Positions 1 to 7,190 are shown, counted from the first letter of the stretch. The stretch: 18,433 nucleotides of DNA from CAZYPU01 sp964649665 (GCA_964649665.1 CAZYPU010000020.1:1-18433), one strand, 5' to 3'. Notes: generated from the sequence alone by a model not told the origin. Translations and numbers: made by a program.

Positions 1-33
1 ATTTTCAATTTCCTTATATGATAAATTATCCAT
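1..33 (-). CDS. start of a leftward gene, cut by the window edge
   Basis: Read on the minus strand, an ATG at 33-31 opens a frame of 11 codons (MDNLSYKEIEN) that runs off the window without a stop. The fragment is far too short to name a product. The case for a real gene is its promoter: a near-consensus sigma-70 promoter sits on the same strand at 65-93, placing the start codon about 25 nt behind the predicted transcription start. A GA/G-rich stretch at about 53-58 could contribute to ribosome binding, but it is some 19 nt from the ATG, so the start codon itself is uncertain. Confidence 0.4.
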   Translation of the reverse strand, partial: MDNLSYKEIEN

Positions 34-64
34 TTCTTTGGGCCTTGGCCCGCCCCCTCTAATT

Positions 65-93
65 TTTATATCAGAACTCCCTTTTTTTGTCAA
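65..93 (-). promoter_or_regulatory. extended -10 sigma-70 promoter for the leftward gene
   Basis: On the minus strand, TTGACA (93-88) is followed after exactly 17 nt by TATAAA (70-65), preceded by TG in the extended -10 position (TGATATAAA). The -35 matches consensus at 6 of 6 and the -10 at 5 of 6. Predicted transcription begins near 58. Confidence 0.75.
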
Positions 94-135
94 GATTATT
101 CATAAGGGCCGCGCGAAAGAAAATTCACAATAGGC

Positions 136-164
136 TTGTTTTTTCGCGAAAAAAGTGATATAGT
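136..164 (+). promoter_or_regulatory. extended -10 sigma-70 promoter of speB
   Basis: TTGTTT (136-141), a 17-nt spacer, then TATAGT (159-164) preceded by TG in the extended position (TGATATAGT). Predicted transcription starts near 171, exactly where an AGGAG ribosome-binding site begins. This promoter would exclude a TTG start at 136 for speB, because that codon would lie in the -35 box. Confidence 0.6.
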
Positions 165-192
165 TTTTCTAGGAGTAGAAAATTTTCCGAAA

Positions 193-1083
193 ATGGAAGA
201 AGTAATTTTAGAGAAAAGATTCGGTGACGTAAGCGGCGATTACGCAGGGCTTAAAAAAGCGAAAGTCTGCATTGTTCAGGCGCCGTATGAAGGCACCGTC
301 ACGTACGGTAAGGGCACCGGCAGCGGCCCGGCCGCTATTATCGACGCCTCCGCAAACATGGAGCGCCTCGATGATGAATTGCAGGTCGAAACCTGCAAAA
401 TAGGTATTTACACGATCCCCCCATTGGAATTCGGCCTTTCCGCCCCCCCGGAAAAAGCTATAGACAAGGTAAAAGACACCGTCGGCGAAGTTTTGCAGGC
501 GGGCAAATTTCCCGTCGTTTTGGGCGGCGAGCACTCGGTAACGGTAGGGGCCGTTCGCGCGGCAAAAGAAACCTTTAAGGATCTCTCGGTGCTTTACCTC
601 GACGCGCATTGCGATCTCAGGGATGAGTACAGAGGGTCAAAATACAATCACGCCTGCACCGCGAGAAGAATACATGAGGTGTGTCCGGTCGTGGAAGTCG
701 GAACGCGAAGCTTGAGCCAGGAGGGGAAAGATTTCCTCAATACCTCGCCGCCGGACCTGAAAGTTATAAGCGTCCATGATATCCTTCAGACGCACGACTG
801 GAAAAAGGAAGCGTCCAGGGTTCTAACGGACACGGTTTACATAACAATAGACTTAGACGCGCTCGATCCTTCCATTATGCCTTCGGTGGGAACGCCGGAA
901 CCGGGCGGCCTCGGCTGGTACGAATTTACGGATTTATTGAAAATGATAGCGAAAGAAAAAAAAGTGGTAGGGTTTGACGCGGTTGAATTATCCCCGAAAG
1001 ACGGTTTGGTGGCGCCCGATTTCCTGGCCGCGAAACTTATTTACCGGCTTTTGGGGTATGTATTTTTTAACGGAAGAAAATAG
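193..1083 (+). CDS. speB: agmatinase (ureohydrolase family)
   Basis: Hydrolyses agmatine to putrescine and urea in the cytoplasm, the second step of the arginine-to-putrescine route. The 296-residue product carries all ureohydrolase manganese-binding motifs: GGEHS with His114, DAHCD with Asp137, His139 and Asp141, and DLDALD with Asp220 and Asp222, followed by the GTPEPGGL and GFDAVELSP signatures. Its length is normal. The frame is open from a TTG at 136, but the ATG at 193 is preferred: a promoter overlaps the TTG, AGGAG lies at 171-175 upstream of the ATG (spacing of 17 nt is long), and the protein then has the usual N-terminus. The stop abuts the pdaD start (TAGATG), and pdaD supplies the substrate. 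Guanidinobutyrase or another ureohydrolase activity cannot be excluded from motifs alone, but the neighbour makes agmatinase by far the best call. Confidence 0.92.
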   Translation: MEEVILEKRFGDVSGDYAGLKKAKVCIVQAPYEGTVTYGKGTGSGPAAIIDASANMERLDDELQVETCKIGIYTIPPLEFGLSAPPEKAIDKVKDTVGEVLQAGKFPVVLGGEHSVTVGAVRAAKETFKDLSVLYLDAHCDLRDEYRGSKYNHACTARRIHEVCPVVEVGTRSLSQEGKDFLNTSPPDLKVISVHDILQTHDWKKEASRVLTDTVYITIDLDALDPSIMPSVGTPEPGGLGWYEFTDLLKMIAKEKKVVGFDAVELSPKDGLVAPDFLAAKLIYRLLGYVFFNGRK

Positions 1084-1653
1084 ATGATACTCGTTTCGAG
1101 AAAACAACTGCTTGTCCCGAAGAAAATGTTTTTAACTAAAGGCGTCGGGACGCACAGCACGGAACTGCGCAGTTTCGAGCTTGCCTTAAGGGACGCCGGC
1201 ATAGAAAAGTGCAACCTTGTCGCCGTCTCCAGCATTCTGCCGCCGGATTGTAAAATAATATCGAAAAACGAGGGCGTAAAGGAGCTCGTTGCGGGGATGA
1301 TCACGTTCGTCGTTATGGCGCGCTGCTCCTCGAATGAGCCCCACCGGCTGATAGCTTCTTCCATCGGCCTGGCAAAGCCGGCGGACCCGAACGCGTACGG
1401 GTACTTGAGCGAGCACCACGCCTTCGGCGAAACCGAAAAACTCGCCGGCGATTTTGCCGAAGACCTGGCGGTTTCGATGCTTGCCTCGACACTTGGCATA
1501 GACTACAAGGAAGACAAGGACTGGGATGAGAAAAAAGAGGAATTCCGCATAAGCGACAAGATAGTCCGCACCACTAACATTACCCAGTCAGCCGTTGTAA
1601 GCCCCGACGGCAGCTACACGACGGTAATATCCGCGGCCGTTTTTATATTTTAA
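1084..1653 (+). CDS. pdaD: pyruvoyl-dependent arginine decarboxylase
   Basis: Decarboxylates arginine to agmatine using a covalently bound pyruvoyl group rather than PLP. The 189-residue proenzyme has the family's self-cleavage site VSSILPP, with Ser49-Ser50 the predicted scissile pair; cleavage gives a short beta chain and an alpha chain with an N-terminal pyruvoyl. Also visible are the THSTELRSFE segment near the N-terminus and the MARCSSNEPHRLIASSIGLA segment typical of the archaeal/bacterial PvlArgDC family. It begins directly after the speB stop with no gap, so the two are almost certainly co-transcribed and translationally coupled. Together they make putrescine without ornithine decarboxylase. 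This enzyme is common in archaea and in scattered bacterial lineages. No spermidine-forming gene is visible in the window. Confidence 0.93.
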   Translation: MILVSRKQLLVPKKMFLTKGVGTHSTELRSFELALRDAGIEKCNLVAVSSILPPDCKIISKNEGVKELVAGMITFVVMARCSSNEPHRLIASSIGLAKPADPNAYGYLSEHHAFGETEKLAGDFAEDLAVSMLASTLGIDYKEDKDWDEKKEEFRISDKIVRTTNITQSAVVSPDGSYTTVISAAVFIF

Positions 1654-1667
1654 CAAAACCAATACCT

Positions 1668-1762
1668 GTCATTGCGAGCCCTTGACATTGAAAATGTCAA
1701 GGGCGAAGCAATCTCAAACGAAGAGATTGCTTCGTCGGCCTTTCAGGCCTCCTCGCAATGAC
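1668..1762. repeat. full-length GTCATTGCGAG palindromic element (copy 1)
   Basis: A 95-bp element bounded by perfect 11-bp inverted ends, GTCATTGCGAG and CTCGCAATGAC. Inside are three hairpins: CCCTTGACATT/AATGTCAAGGG with a GAA loop, GAAGCAATCTC/GAGATTGCTTC, and GGCC-TTTCA-GGCC. It fills nearly all of the gap between pdaD and the UPF0280 gene and could act as a transcript boundary. It has no coding capacity and looks like a non-autonomous REP/MITE-type element. Confidence 0.88.
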
Positions 1763-1778
1763 GAGCGAAAGCTGAGAT

Positions 1779-2507
1779 ATGAACCAATCCAGATTTTACC
1801 GCAGCTGGGCCGAGACCGGCCTTATAAATTTCACGGTGCGCGAAGAGGAAACCGATATATTTATCTCGGCCGAAAAGAATCTAAAAAGCAAAGTCGAAGC
1901 GCTTGTGCGCCGCTACAGGAGAGACATCTCGGATTACGTAAAATTAAATCCCGGATTCCGGGAATCATTGGAACCCCTGCCGCCGGACGAGAACGCGGCG
2001 GAAATAGTAAAAGCGATGCTCGCCTCTACACGCGCGGCGGGCGTAGGGCCGATGGCGGCCGTCGCGGGCGCGATAAGCGGATTTGTCGGAAAGGGCCTCC
2101 TTGAATACAGCAATCAGGTTATACTGGAAAACGGGGGAGATATTTTCATAAAGACGGACAGGGAAAGAAATATCGGCATATACGCGGGTGATTCGGTTTT
2201 AAGCGGGAAGGTCGCGATAAAGATAAGGCCCGGGGCGACGCCGGCCGGTATTTCCACTTCGAGCGGCACCGTGGGGCATTCTTTAAGTTTCGGGAAAGCA
2301 GACGCCGTTACGGTCATATCGGCCGATGCCTCGCTCGCTGACGCCTCGGCGACGGCGGCCTGCAACAGGGTGAAAACCGCCTCCGATATAAAGGCGGCCC
2401 TGGATTTTGCGAAAAGTATTGAAGGTGTCAAAGGATGTGTGGTAATATATAGGGACAAAATAGGCAGTATAGGTGAGATTGAACTCATTCAAGGTGGTGC
2501 GCGATGA
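1779..2507 (+). CDS. UPF0280 (COG2122) ApbE-like protein
   Basis: A 242-residue protein of the UPF0280 family, which shares the ApbE (FMN transferase) fold but has no settled biochemical activity. Characteristic blocks are VGPMAAVAGAI at about residues 87-97, ENGGDIF at 117-123 and GISTSSGTVGHS at 157-168. No signal peptide is visible, so it should be cytoplasmic. The ATG lies 16 nt after repeat copy 1 and has only a weak purine-rich leader. Its stop overlaps the start of the NIL-domain ferredoxin gene by four bases (ATGA), implying translational coupling. In Methanosarcina a COG2122 protein (MA1715) promotes sulfide assimilation, and a NIL-ferredoxin (MA1822) takes part in making homocysteine from aspartate semialdehyde. 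I infer a related role here; the COG1900 partner of that pathway is not in the window. Confidence 0.85.
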   Translation: MNQSRFYRSWAETGLINFTVREEETDIFISAEKNLKSKVEALVRRYRRDISDYVKLNPGFRESLEPLPPDENAAEIVKAMLASTRAAGVGPMAAVAGAISGFVGKGLLEYSNQVILENGGDIFIKTDRERNIGIYAGDSVLSGKVAIKIRPGATPAGISTSSGTVGHSLSFGKADAVTVISADASLADASATAACNRVKTASDIKAALDFAKSIEGVKGCVVIYRDKIGSIGEIELIQGGAR

Positions 2508-2911
2508 TATCAAAAAAGATCGTTCTGAAATTTCCGCCGAAACTGGTCGATAAACCCATCGTCTATAAGCTCGTTAAGGATTTTGACCTCGCTTTCAATA
2601 TCCTAAGGGCGCGGGTAACTCCGAAAGAAGAAGGGGAGCTCGTAATAGAACTGGACGGGCAAAAAGAGAAATACGCCGAGGGCATGAAATACCTGAAGCA
2701 AATCGGCGTAGACGTACGGCCCCTGAGCCAGGATGTGACCAGGGACGAAGAGCGCTGCACCCACTGCGGTGCGTGTATCACTATATGCCCGACCGCGGCG
2801 CTCTACATGGACAAAAAAAGCATGAAGATTATTTTCGAAGCCGATAAGTGCATTGCCTGCGAGCTGTGCGTAAGGGGCTGCCCGCCGCGGGCGATGAAGG
2901 TAAAATTGTAA
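2504..2911 (+). CDS. NIL-domain 2x[4Fe-4S] ferredoxin
   Basis: A 135-residue cytoplasmic redox protein. Residues 1-75 form a NIL domain, a small ferredoxin-like substrate-sensing fold also found at the C-terminus of methionine ABC transporter ATPases. Residues 82-135 form a bacterial-type ferredoxin with two complete cluster motifs: Cys85, 88, 91 and 95, then Cys116, 119, 122 and 126, each set followed by proline. The start overlaps the UPF0280 stop (ATGA). NIL-ferredoxins act with COG1900 proteins in the anaerobic, O-acetylhomoserine-independent synthesis of homocysteine known from methanogens and sulfate reducers. The pairing with UPF0280 supports a sulfur-transfer role, but the electron donor and acceptor are not shown by the sequence. 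Confidence 0.88.
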   Translation: MISKKIVLKFPPKLVDKPIVYKLVKDFDLAFNILRARVTPKEEGELVIELDGQKEKYAEGMKYLKQIGVDVRPLSQDVTRDEERCTHCGACITICPTAALYMDKKSMKIIFEADKCIACELCVRGCPPRAMKVKL

Positions 2912-2912
2912 T

Positions 2913-3009
2913 ACACGGATTAGCGCAGATGTCATTGCGAGCCCCGACGGAGTCGGGGCGAAGCAATCTTACAGATAAGCACAGATAGGGAACGCAAATT
3001 AGCGCAAAT
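2913..3009. repeat. degenerate short repeats flanking an inserted half-element
   Basis: Three imperfect copies of a ~17-nt AT-rich unit lie at 2913-2930 (ACACGGATTAGCGCAGAT), 2971-2986 (ACAGATAAGCACAGAT) and 2992-3009 (ACGCAAATTAGCGCAAAT). The first and second are separated by the 39-bp half palindromic element at 2931-2969, as if that element had entered the short-repeat tract. The third copy ends directly at the pabB ATG, so the usual ribosome-binding position of pabB consists of repeat sequence and shows no Shine-Dalgarno motif. Confidence 0.55.
2931..2969. repeat. half palindromic element (copy 2, 5' half only)
   Basis: It starts with the family end GTCATTGCGAG, continues with one perfect hairpin (CCCCGAC-GGA-GTCGGGG) and stops after CGAAGCAATCT. 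The second half seen in full copies, including the CTCGCAATGAC end, is absent, so this is a truncated or solo-half copy. Confidence 0.8.
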
Positions 3010-4524
3010 ATGCACTGTTCCGGCTCGCCCATCGTAGAAAAAATAAAACTTAACATTTCACCCCTTTCTGTCTATACCAGTTTCAAAAATTCACCGTACA
3101 GTTTTTTTCTCGACAGCGCGACGAGCGGAGGCGCCCTCGGCAGGTTTTCATTTATCGGCATAGAGCCTTTCCTTATTTTTAAATCAAAAAAAGACCGCAT
3201 TGTACTGGACTGGATAACCGGAAAAGAAAAACTGAGGGGAAACCCGTTTTTTGCGCTGAAAGACCTGTTCTCTAAATTTAAAATAAATTCTCAAAATTCC
3301 GTGATTCCTTTTACAGGCGGCGGCGTCGGCTATTTTTCCTACGACCTTAAAGATTTTAACGAACCCTGTCTACGCATGCATGGGCAGGAGAAGCGGCTGG
3401 GTGGCCGCGCCGCGGATGATATCAATATACCGGACTCTATCTTCTGTTTTTACGATACTGTTTTGGCCTTCGACCATTCGAGCCGGGATTTTTTCGCGAT
3501 CTCTACGGGTTTCCCGGAAAAAGGGAGTCGCCGGCCCTACAGGCAGACGGCCCGGCTGGAGAGGCTGAAGAATCGAATCGCATCGGTGAGGCGTCATTGC
3601 GAGGAGCCGAAGGCTCCGAAGCAATCTCACATTGAGATTGCTCTCAATGGCAATACGTTATCTTCTCGAAAACTCGAGTCAAATTTCACGAGGGGTTCGT
3701 ATATAAAGGCAGTTGAAAGGGCAAAAGAGTACATATGCTCCGGCGACATATATCAGGTTAATCTCTCTCAGAGGTTTAAGGTCGCTTTAAACGCGGATCC
3801 TTTCGATATTTACAAGATTTTAAGAACCATCAATCCCGCGCCTTTCGCCTGCTTTCTTAATTTCGGCGAGGTAAAAATAGCAAGCGCCTCGCCCGAGAGG
3901 TTTTTGAAAAAAGAGGGCCGCCGGATAGAGACGCGGCCCATAAAGGGGACGAGGCCGCGCGGCGGAAACCCTTCGGAGGACGCAAGGCTTAAAAGAGAGC
4001 TTATTTTGAGCGCAAAAGACAGGGCCGAGAACCTCATGATCATAGACCTTGAGCGCAACGACCTCGGCAGGATTTGCGAATACGGAAGCGTAAATGTTTC
4101 GGAATTTATGGCCTGCGAGGAATACGCGACTGTTTTTCACCTTGTTTCAACCGTTCGGGGGAGGCTGCGCGAGGGCGTTTCGGCGGCGGATTGCCTTATA
4201 AATTGTTTCCCGGGGGGTTCCATTACGGGGGCGCCGAAAATAAGGTCCATGGAGATCATAGAGGAACTCGAGTCGGTTAAACGATCGGTTTATACCGGCT
4301 CTATAGGTTATATCGGCTTCGACGGCAACATGGATACCTCTATCGCGATAAGGGCCTTTATCATAAAAGGCAAAGAGGCATATTTCCAGGTAGGCGGGGG
4401 CATAGTTTATGACTCGGACCCCGGGAAGGAATACGAAGAGACGCTCGACAAGGCCAAGGCGCTGATAGAAACAATTTCATATGAACGTAGCTTATCTAAA
4501 CAAAAGATTCATTCCTTTAAATAA
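3010..4524 (+). CDS. pabB: aminodeoxychorismate synthase component I
   Basis: Converts chorismate plus ammonia to 4-amino-4-deoxychorismate, the first committed step of p-aminobenzoate and folate synthesis. The 504-residue protein has an anthranilate-synthase-I-like N-terminal domain (about 1-180) and a chorismate-binding catalytic domain (about 225-490). The catalytic domain reads PIKGT with Lys312 (PabB-type; TrpE has PIAGT), then DLERNDLGR, FPGGSITGAPK and GGGIVYDSDP. Residues 195-215 are encoded by an in-frame palindromic repeat and form the linker between the domains. The ATG at 3010 has no recognisable Shine-Dalgarno because repeats occupy the leader. The 3' end overlaps the pabC-like gene by 44 nt. 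No glutamine amidotransferase (PabA) is fused or adjacent, so it must be encoded elsewhere, possibly shared with TrpG. Confidence 0.93.
   Translation: MHCSGSPIVEKIKLNISPLSVYTSFKNSPYSFFLDSATSGGALGRFSFIGIEPFLIFKSKKDRIVLDWITGKEKLRGNPFFALKDLFSKFKINSQNSVIPFTGGGVGYFSYDLKDFNEPCLRMHGQEKRLGGRAADDINIPDSIFCFYDTVLAFDHSSRDFFAISTGFPEKGSRRPYRQTARLERLKNRIASVRRHCEEPKAPKQSHIEIALNGNTLSSRKLESNFTRGSYIKAVERAKEYICSGDIYQVNLSQRFKVALNADPFDIYKILRTINPAPFACFLNFGEVKIASASPERFLKKEGRRIETRPIKGTRPRGGNPSEDARLKRELILSAKDRAENLMIIDLERNDLGRICEYGSVNVSEFMACEEYATVFHLVSTVRGRLREGVSAADCLINCFPGGSITGAPKIRSMEIIEELESVKRSVYTGSIGYIGFDGNMDTSIAIRAFIIKGKEAYFQVGGGIVYDSDPGKEYEETLDKAKALIETISYERSLSKQKIHSFK
3593..3656. repeat. palindromic element inside pabB (copy 3)
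   Basis: It begins with GTCATTGCGAG, followed by hairpin GGAGCC-GAA-GGCTCC and the family hairpin GCAATCTCA-CAT-TGAGATTGC. The right end is degenerate (TCTCAATGGCAATAC instead of TCGCAATGAC). It lies wholly within the pabB frame without shifting it or adding a stop, encoding HCEEPKAPKQSHIEIALNGN. Confidence 0.85.
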
Positions 4525-5338
4525 GGCCGGTGTCCCGATATTGGACCGCGGTTTCCTTTACGGCGACGGTATTTTTGAGACCATGCGTTCCTATAATGGC
4601 GCCGTATTCCGGCTGGAAAAACACACCTGCCGGCTTTTTAAGTCGCTTAAGGCCCTCGACATACGTCCGAGCGCTTCAAGGAGAGAGATAGAGAAAAAAG
4701 TATACGAACTTCTTAAAAAAAATAGATTATCCCTCGGCGCATATATAAAGATAATCGTAACGCGCGGCGCCTCGGGGGGCCTATTGGTTCCGCGCGGTAA
4801 ATCCCGGGGATTTCTTGTAATTTACACGCTAAAGTATAAGGGCCCTCCGAAAACTGTTTATACAAAGGGAATCAAAGTATCCGTTTCTCGGACAGGATCC
4901 GGCCGGGATTGCCCCACGGCAAAGCACAAAACGCTGAATTATCTCCCGAATATTTTGCGTCGAAAAAGCGCTAAGAAACACGGATTTGACGATACGATAC
5001 TTGTAAACGCCGACGGAATATTGGGCGAAGCTTCAAGCTCGAATGTTTTCCTGGTGAAAGGAAAAAAAATATATACGCCTTCGCTTCAGTGCGGTATATT
5101 GCCGGGTATAACCAGGGAAGAAGTTATCCGCCTTGCGGAAAAGATTTTAAAGATAAAAGTCAGGCAAATTTGTATAAAAAAAAGATTTTTATACGGCGCA
5201 AGCGAAATATTTCTTACCAACTCGCTTGCCGAAATCGTGCCGGTTACAAAAATTGATAACTATACCGTCGGAAAGGGAACCCCGGGCCCTCTCACAAAAA
5301 GGCTTATTGGCTTATATAGAGATGCGGTTAAGAAATAA
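4481..5338 (+). CDS. pabC: class IV PLP aminotransferase, probable aminodeoxychorismate lyase
   Basis: A 285-residue fold-type IV PLP enzyme. The N-terminal DRGFLYGDGIFETMR block is typical of the family, Lys150 in HKTLNYLPN is the predicted Schiff-base lysine, and LGEASSSNVFLV with GILPGITRE forms the cofactor phosphate region. PabC, D-amino-acid aminotransferase and branched-chain aminotransferase share this framework. The PabC call rests mainly on direct overlap with pabB (44 nt), whose product PabC would cleave to p-aminobenzoate and pyruvate; the KTLNY context also fits PabC/Dat better than IlvE. The start is the first ATG of the frame and lies inside the end of pabB, so translation is probably coupled. 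Confidence in the fold is near certain, in the substrate moderate. Confidence 0.78.
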   Translation: MNVAYLNKRFIPLNKAGVPILDRGFLYGDGIFETMRSYNGAVFRLEKHTCRLFKSLKALDIRPSASRREIEKKVYELLKKNRLSLGAYIKIIVTRGASGGLLVPRGKSRGFLVIYTLKYKGPPKTVYTKGIKVSVSRTGSGRDCPTAKHKTLNYLPNILRRKSAKKHGFDDTILVNADGILGEASSSNVFLVKGKKIYTPSLQCGILPGITREEVIRLAEKILKIKVRQICIKKRFLYGASEIFLTNSLAEIVPVTKIDNYTVGKGTPGPLTKRLIGLYRDAVKK

Positions 5339-7190
5339 TTTTTTTTTGGATATATTGTTAACCTCCCGCAAAATAGCGGTTTACATTCTTTTGCTGTTTC
5401 TTCCGATCCGGGCCGTTTCCTTCGCCGATGAAAACATAAAACTAAGGCCCCTTGTGATTACGTCCACCAGGATCTATTCGAGGGAAGAAGGGAAGATACC
5501 GGTCCGAAGCGAGGATTCCATCGTTCTCGGGGAGAGTGAGGCGTTATCGCATTTCTCCGCGGCGTCGATCTTGAGCGATTTTTCGCTTACGGATGTAAGG
5601 ACAAGGGGCCCTTACGGCGTTCAGGCGGATATAAGCATAAGAGGCGCGCCTTTCGAGGAGAACCTTGTATTGATAAACGGTATAAGTATAAACGACCCGA
5701 AAAGCGGGCACCACAACATGGATATACCGCTTACGATGCACGATATGGAAAGGGTGGACGTAACCTATGGCCCGGCCTCCAGCGTCTACGGTTCCGGCGC
5801 GCTCGGCGGCGCTGTCAACATCATACCCGGGAAGCCGGGGGATGAGCTGCGCATTTTCGGCTCCTCGACCACGGGCTGGTGGGATTATTATTCAGGGAGC
5901 GCATCCATCAACATCCCGGCCGGCCCGCTTAAGACGAGAAATTCCGTGGAGTGGCAAAGAAGCACCGGTTTTGCCCCGGAGACAGAATTCGACATGCTGA
6001 CCGCGTCCTCGTTTAGTGAATTGACTTTTGATGACGTGAAGTTCGGCTGCCTTTTGGGGTATCTTACGAAAAAATTCGGCGCGGACAATTTCTATTCAAA
6101 TCTATATCCGAACGAGGAAGAAAGTATAAATACGGGCCTTTTAATCGCCGATGCGGAAATTAAAAAAGACACCGTATTGATCAAGCCCGTTTTTTATTGG
6201 AAGCGGCTCCAGGATAAATTTATACTCGACCGGAACAGAAAGAGTTTCTCAAGAAACGACCATACCACCGACATGTGCGGAGGGGAAATAACCTCGCGGG
6301 TTCGGACGGAATTCGGAACTGTCGTTTTCGGAGGGCTCGTCGGAAATGAGAAAATCTCAAGCACGAACATGGGTAAGCACCGCAGGGTGAAAAGCGGCGC
6401 GTTTCTCGAGTACGAGAATAGAATAGCCAACCTGTTTTTGAACGCGAGCGCGCGGGTTGACTATTACTCGACATTCAAGACGCACTTTTCGCCGTCGCTG
6501 AACCTGGGATACGCGCTTTTTCCGGAACTTACGATCCGGGCCGGCGCAGCCGAATCATTTCGCGTGCCTACCTTCACGGAGCTTTATTATTCAACCGCCG
6601 CGAATAAGGGAAATCCCGGCTTACAATCCGAAAAGGCGTGGAATTATGAAGCGGGTTTAAATTATACCTCGGAAGGCGCCTCCGTTTTCGCTACGGTATT
6701 TCTGCGGAACACCAAAAAGATTATTGACTGGATGAGAAAAAGCCCGTCGAGCGCCTGGCAGGCGGAAAACATAGGCGAATTCGACATGTACGGCGTGGAA
6801 AGCCGCCTTAAGCTTGAGCTTGAAAAATTCATAGAGACGGGGTTTCTGAAGAGCGTGACTTTGAGGTACGCTTTTCTGGAAGGGCCGAGCAAAAAAGGGA
6901 TAACCTCAAAGTACGTCCTGGAATATCTGAAGCATAATCTGATCACGAACCTCGAGTGCGCCCTTCCTTTTGGCATTACCGAAGAGCTGAATTTCTCCTT
7001 CAGGAAGCGGCAAGGATACGAAAAATATTTCCTGCTGGATCTGATAACCTACAAAGACGTTGAATTCAAAAAAGGCAAGGCAAATCTCTTTCTGAAGCTC
7101 TCCAACGTATTCAATACCGAATACTGCGAGCAGGGCGAAATTAAGATGCCGGGCTTTGCCGCCTTCGCCGGCGCCGGTGTGGAGTTTTAG
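5322..7190 (+). CDS. BtuB-like TonB-dependent outer-membrane receptor
   Basis: A 622-residue outer-membrane beta-barrel that would import a scarce substrate using TonB energy. Starting at ATG 5322 gives a signal peptide: basic n-region, hydrophobic IAVYILLLFLP, likely cleavage after VSFA (residue 35). The open frame extends upstream to 5226 deep inside pabC, but that start would bury the signal. A TonB-box-like segment (PLVITSTRI) follows, then the plug domain (about 45-170) with ISIRGAPFEENLVLING and YGPASSVYGSGALGGAVNII, and a 22-strand-type barrel ending NVFNTEYCE...GAGVEF with a terminal aromatic residue. Length is close to BtuB (about 610). It overlaps pabC by 17 nt, so it belongs to that operon. 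The ligand is unknown; cobalamin or another vitamin is plausible from the BtuB-like size and the nearby bioY. Confidence 0.88.
   Translation: MRLRNNFFLDILLTSRKIAVYILLLFLPIRAVSFADENIKLRPLVITSTRIYSREEGKIPVRSEDSIVLGESEALSHFSAASILSDFSLTDVRTRGPYGVQADISIRGAPFEENLVLINGISINDPKSGHHNMDIPLTMHDMERVDVTYGPASSVYGSGALGGAVNIIPGKPGDELRIFGSSTTGWWDYYSGSASINIPAGPLKTRNSVEWQRSTGFAPETEFDMLTASSFSELTFDDVKFGCLLGYLTKKFGADNFYSNLYPNEEESINTGLLIADAEIKKDTVLIKPVFYWKRLQDKFILDRNRKSFSRNDHTTDMCGGEITSRVRTEFGTVVFGGLVGNEKISSTNMGKHRRVKSGAFLEYENRIANLFLNASARVDYYSTFKTHFSPSLNLGYALFPELTIRAGAAESFRVPTFTELYYSTAANKGNPGLQSEKAWNYEAGLNYTSEGASVFATVFLRNTKKIIDWMRKSPSSAWQAENIGEFDMYGVESRLKLELEKFIETGFLKSVTLRYAFLEGPSKKGITSKYVLEYLKHNLITNLECALPFGITEELNFSFRKRQGYEKYFLLDLITYKDVEFKKGKANLFLKLSNVFNTEYCEQGEIKMPGFAAFAGAGVEF

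Noticed and set aside
136..192. TTG at 136 as the start of speB
   Set aside because: It falls in the -35 box of the predicted promoter and adds residues untypical of agmatinases; ATG 193 has AGGAG upstream.
1682..2104. 140-residue reading frame on the + strand starting in repeat copy 1
   Set aside because: It translates repeat sequence and then an out-of-frame, arginine-rich shadow of the UPF0280 gene.
3010..4524. TrpE (anthranilate synthase I) for the chorismate enzyme
   Set aside because: The motif is PIKGT with the PabB lysine rather than PIAGT, and the next gene is a PabC-type enzyme; no trp genes are present.
5226..5321. ATG at 5226 as the start of the TonB-dependent receptor
   Set aside because: It lies over 100 nt inside the pabC-like gene and would bury the signal peptide; ATG 5322 places the signal correctly.
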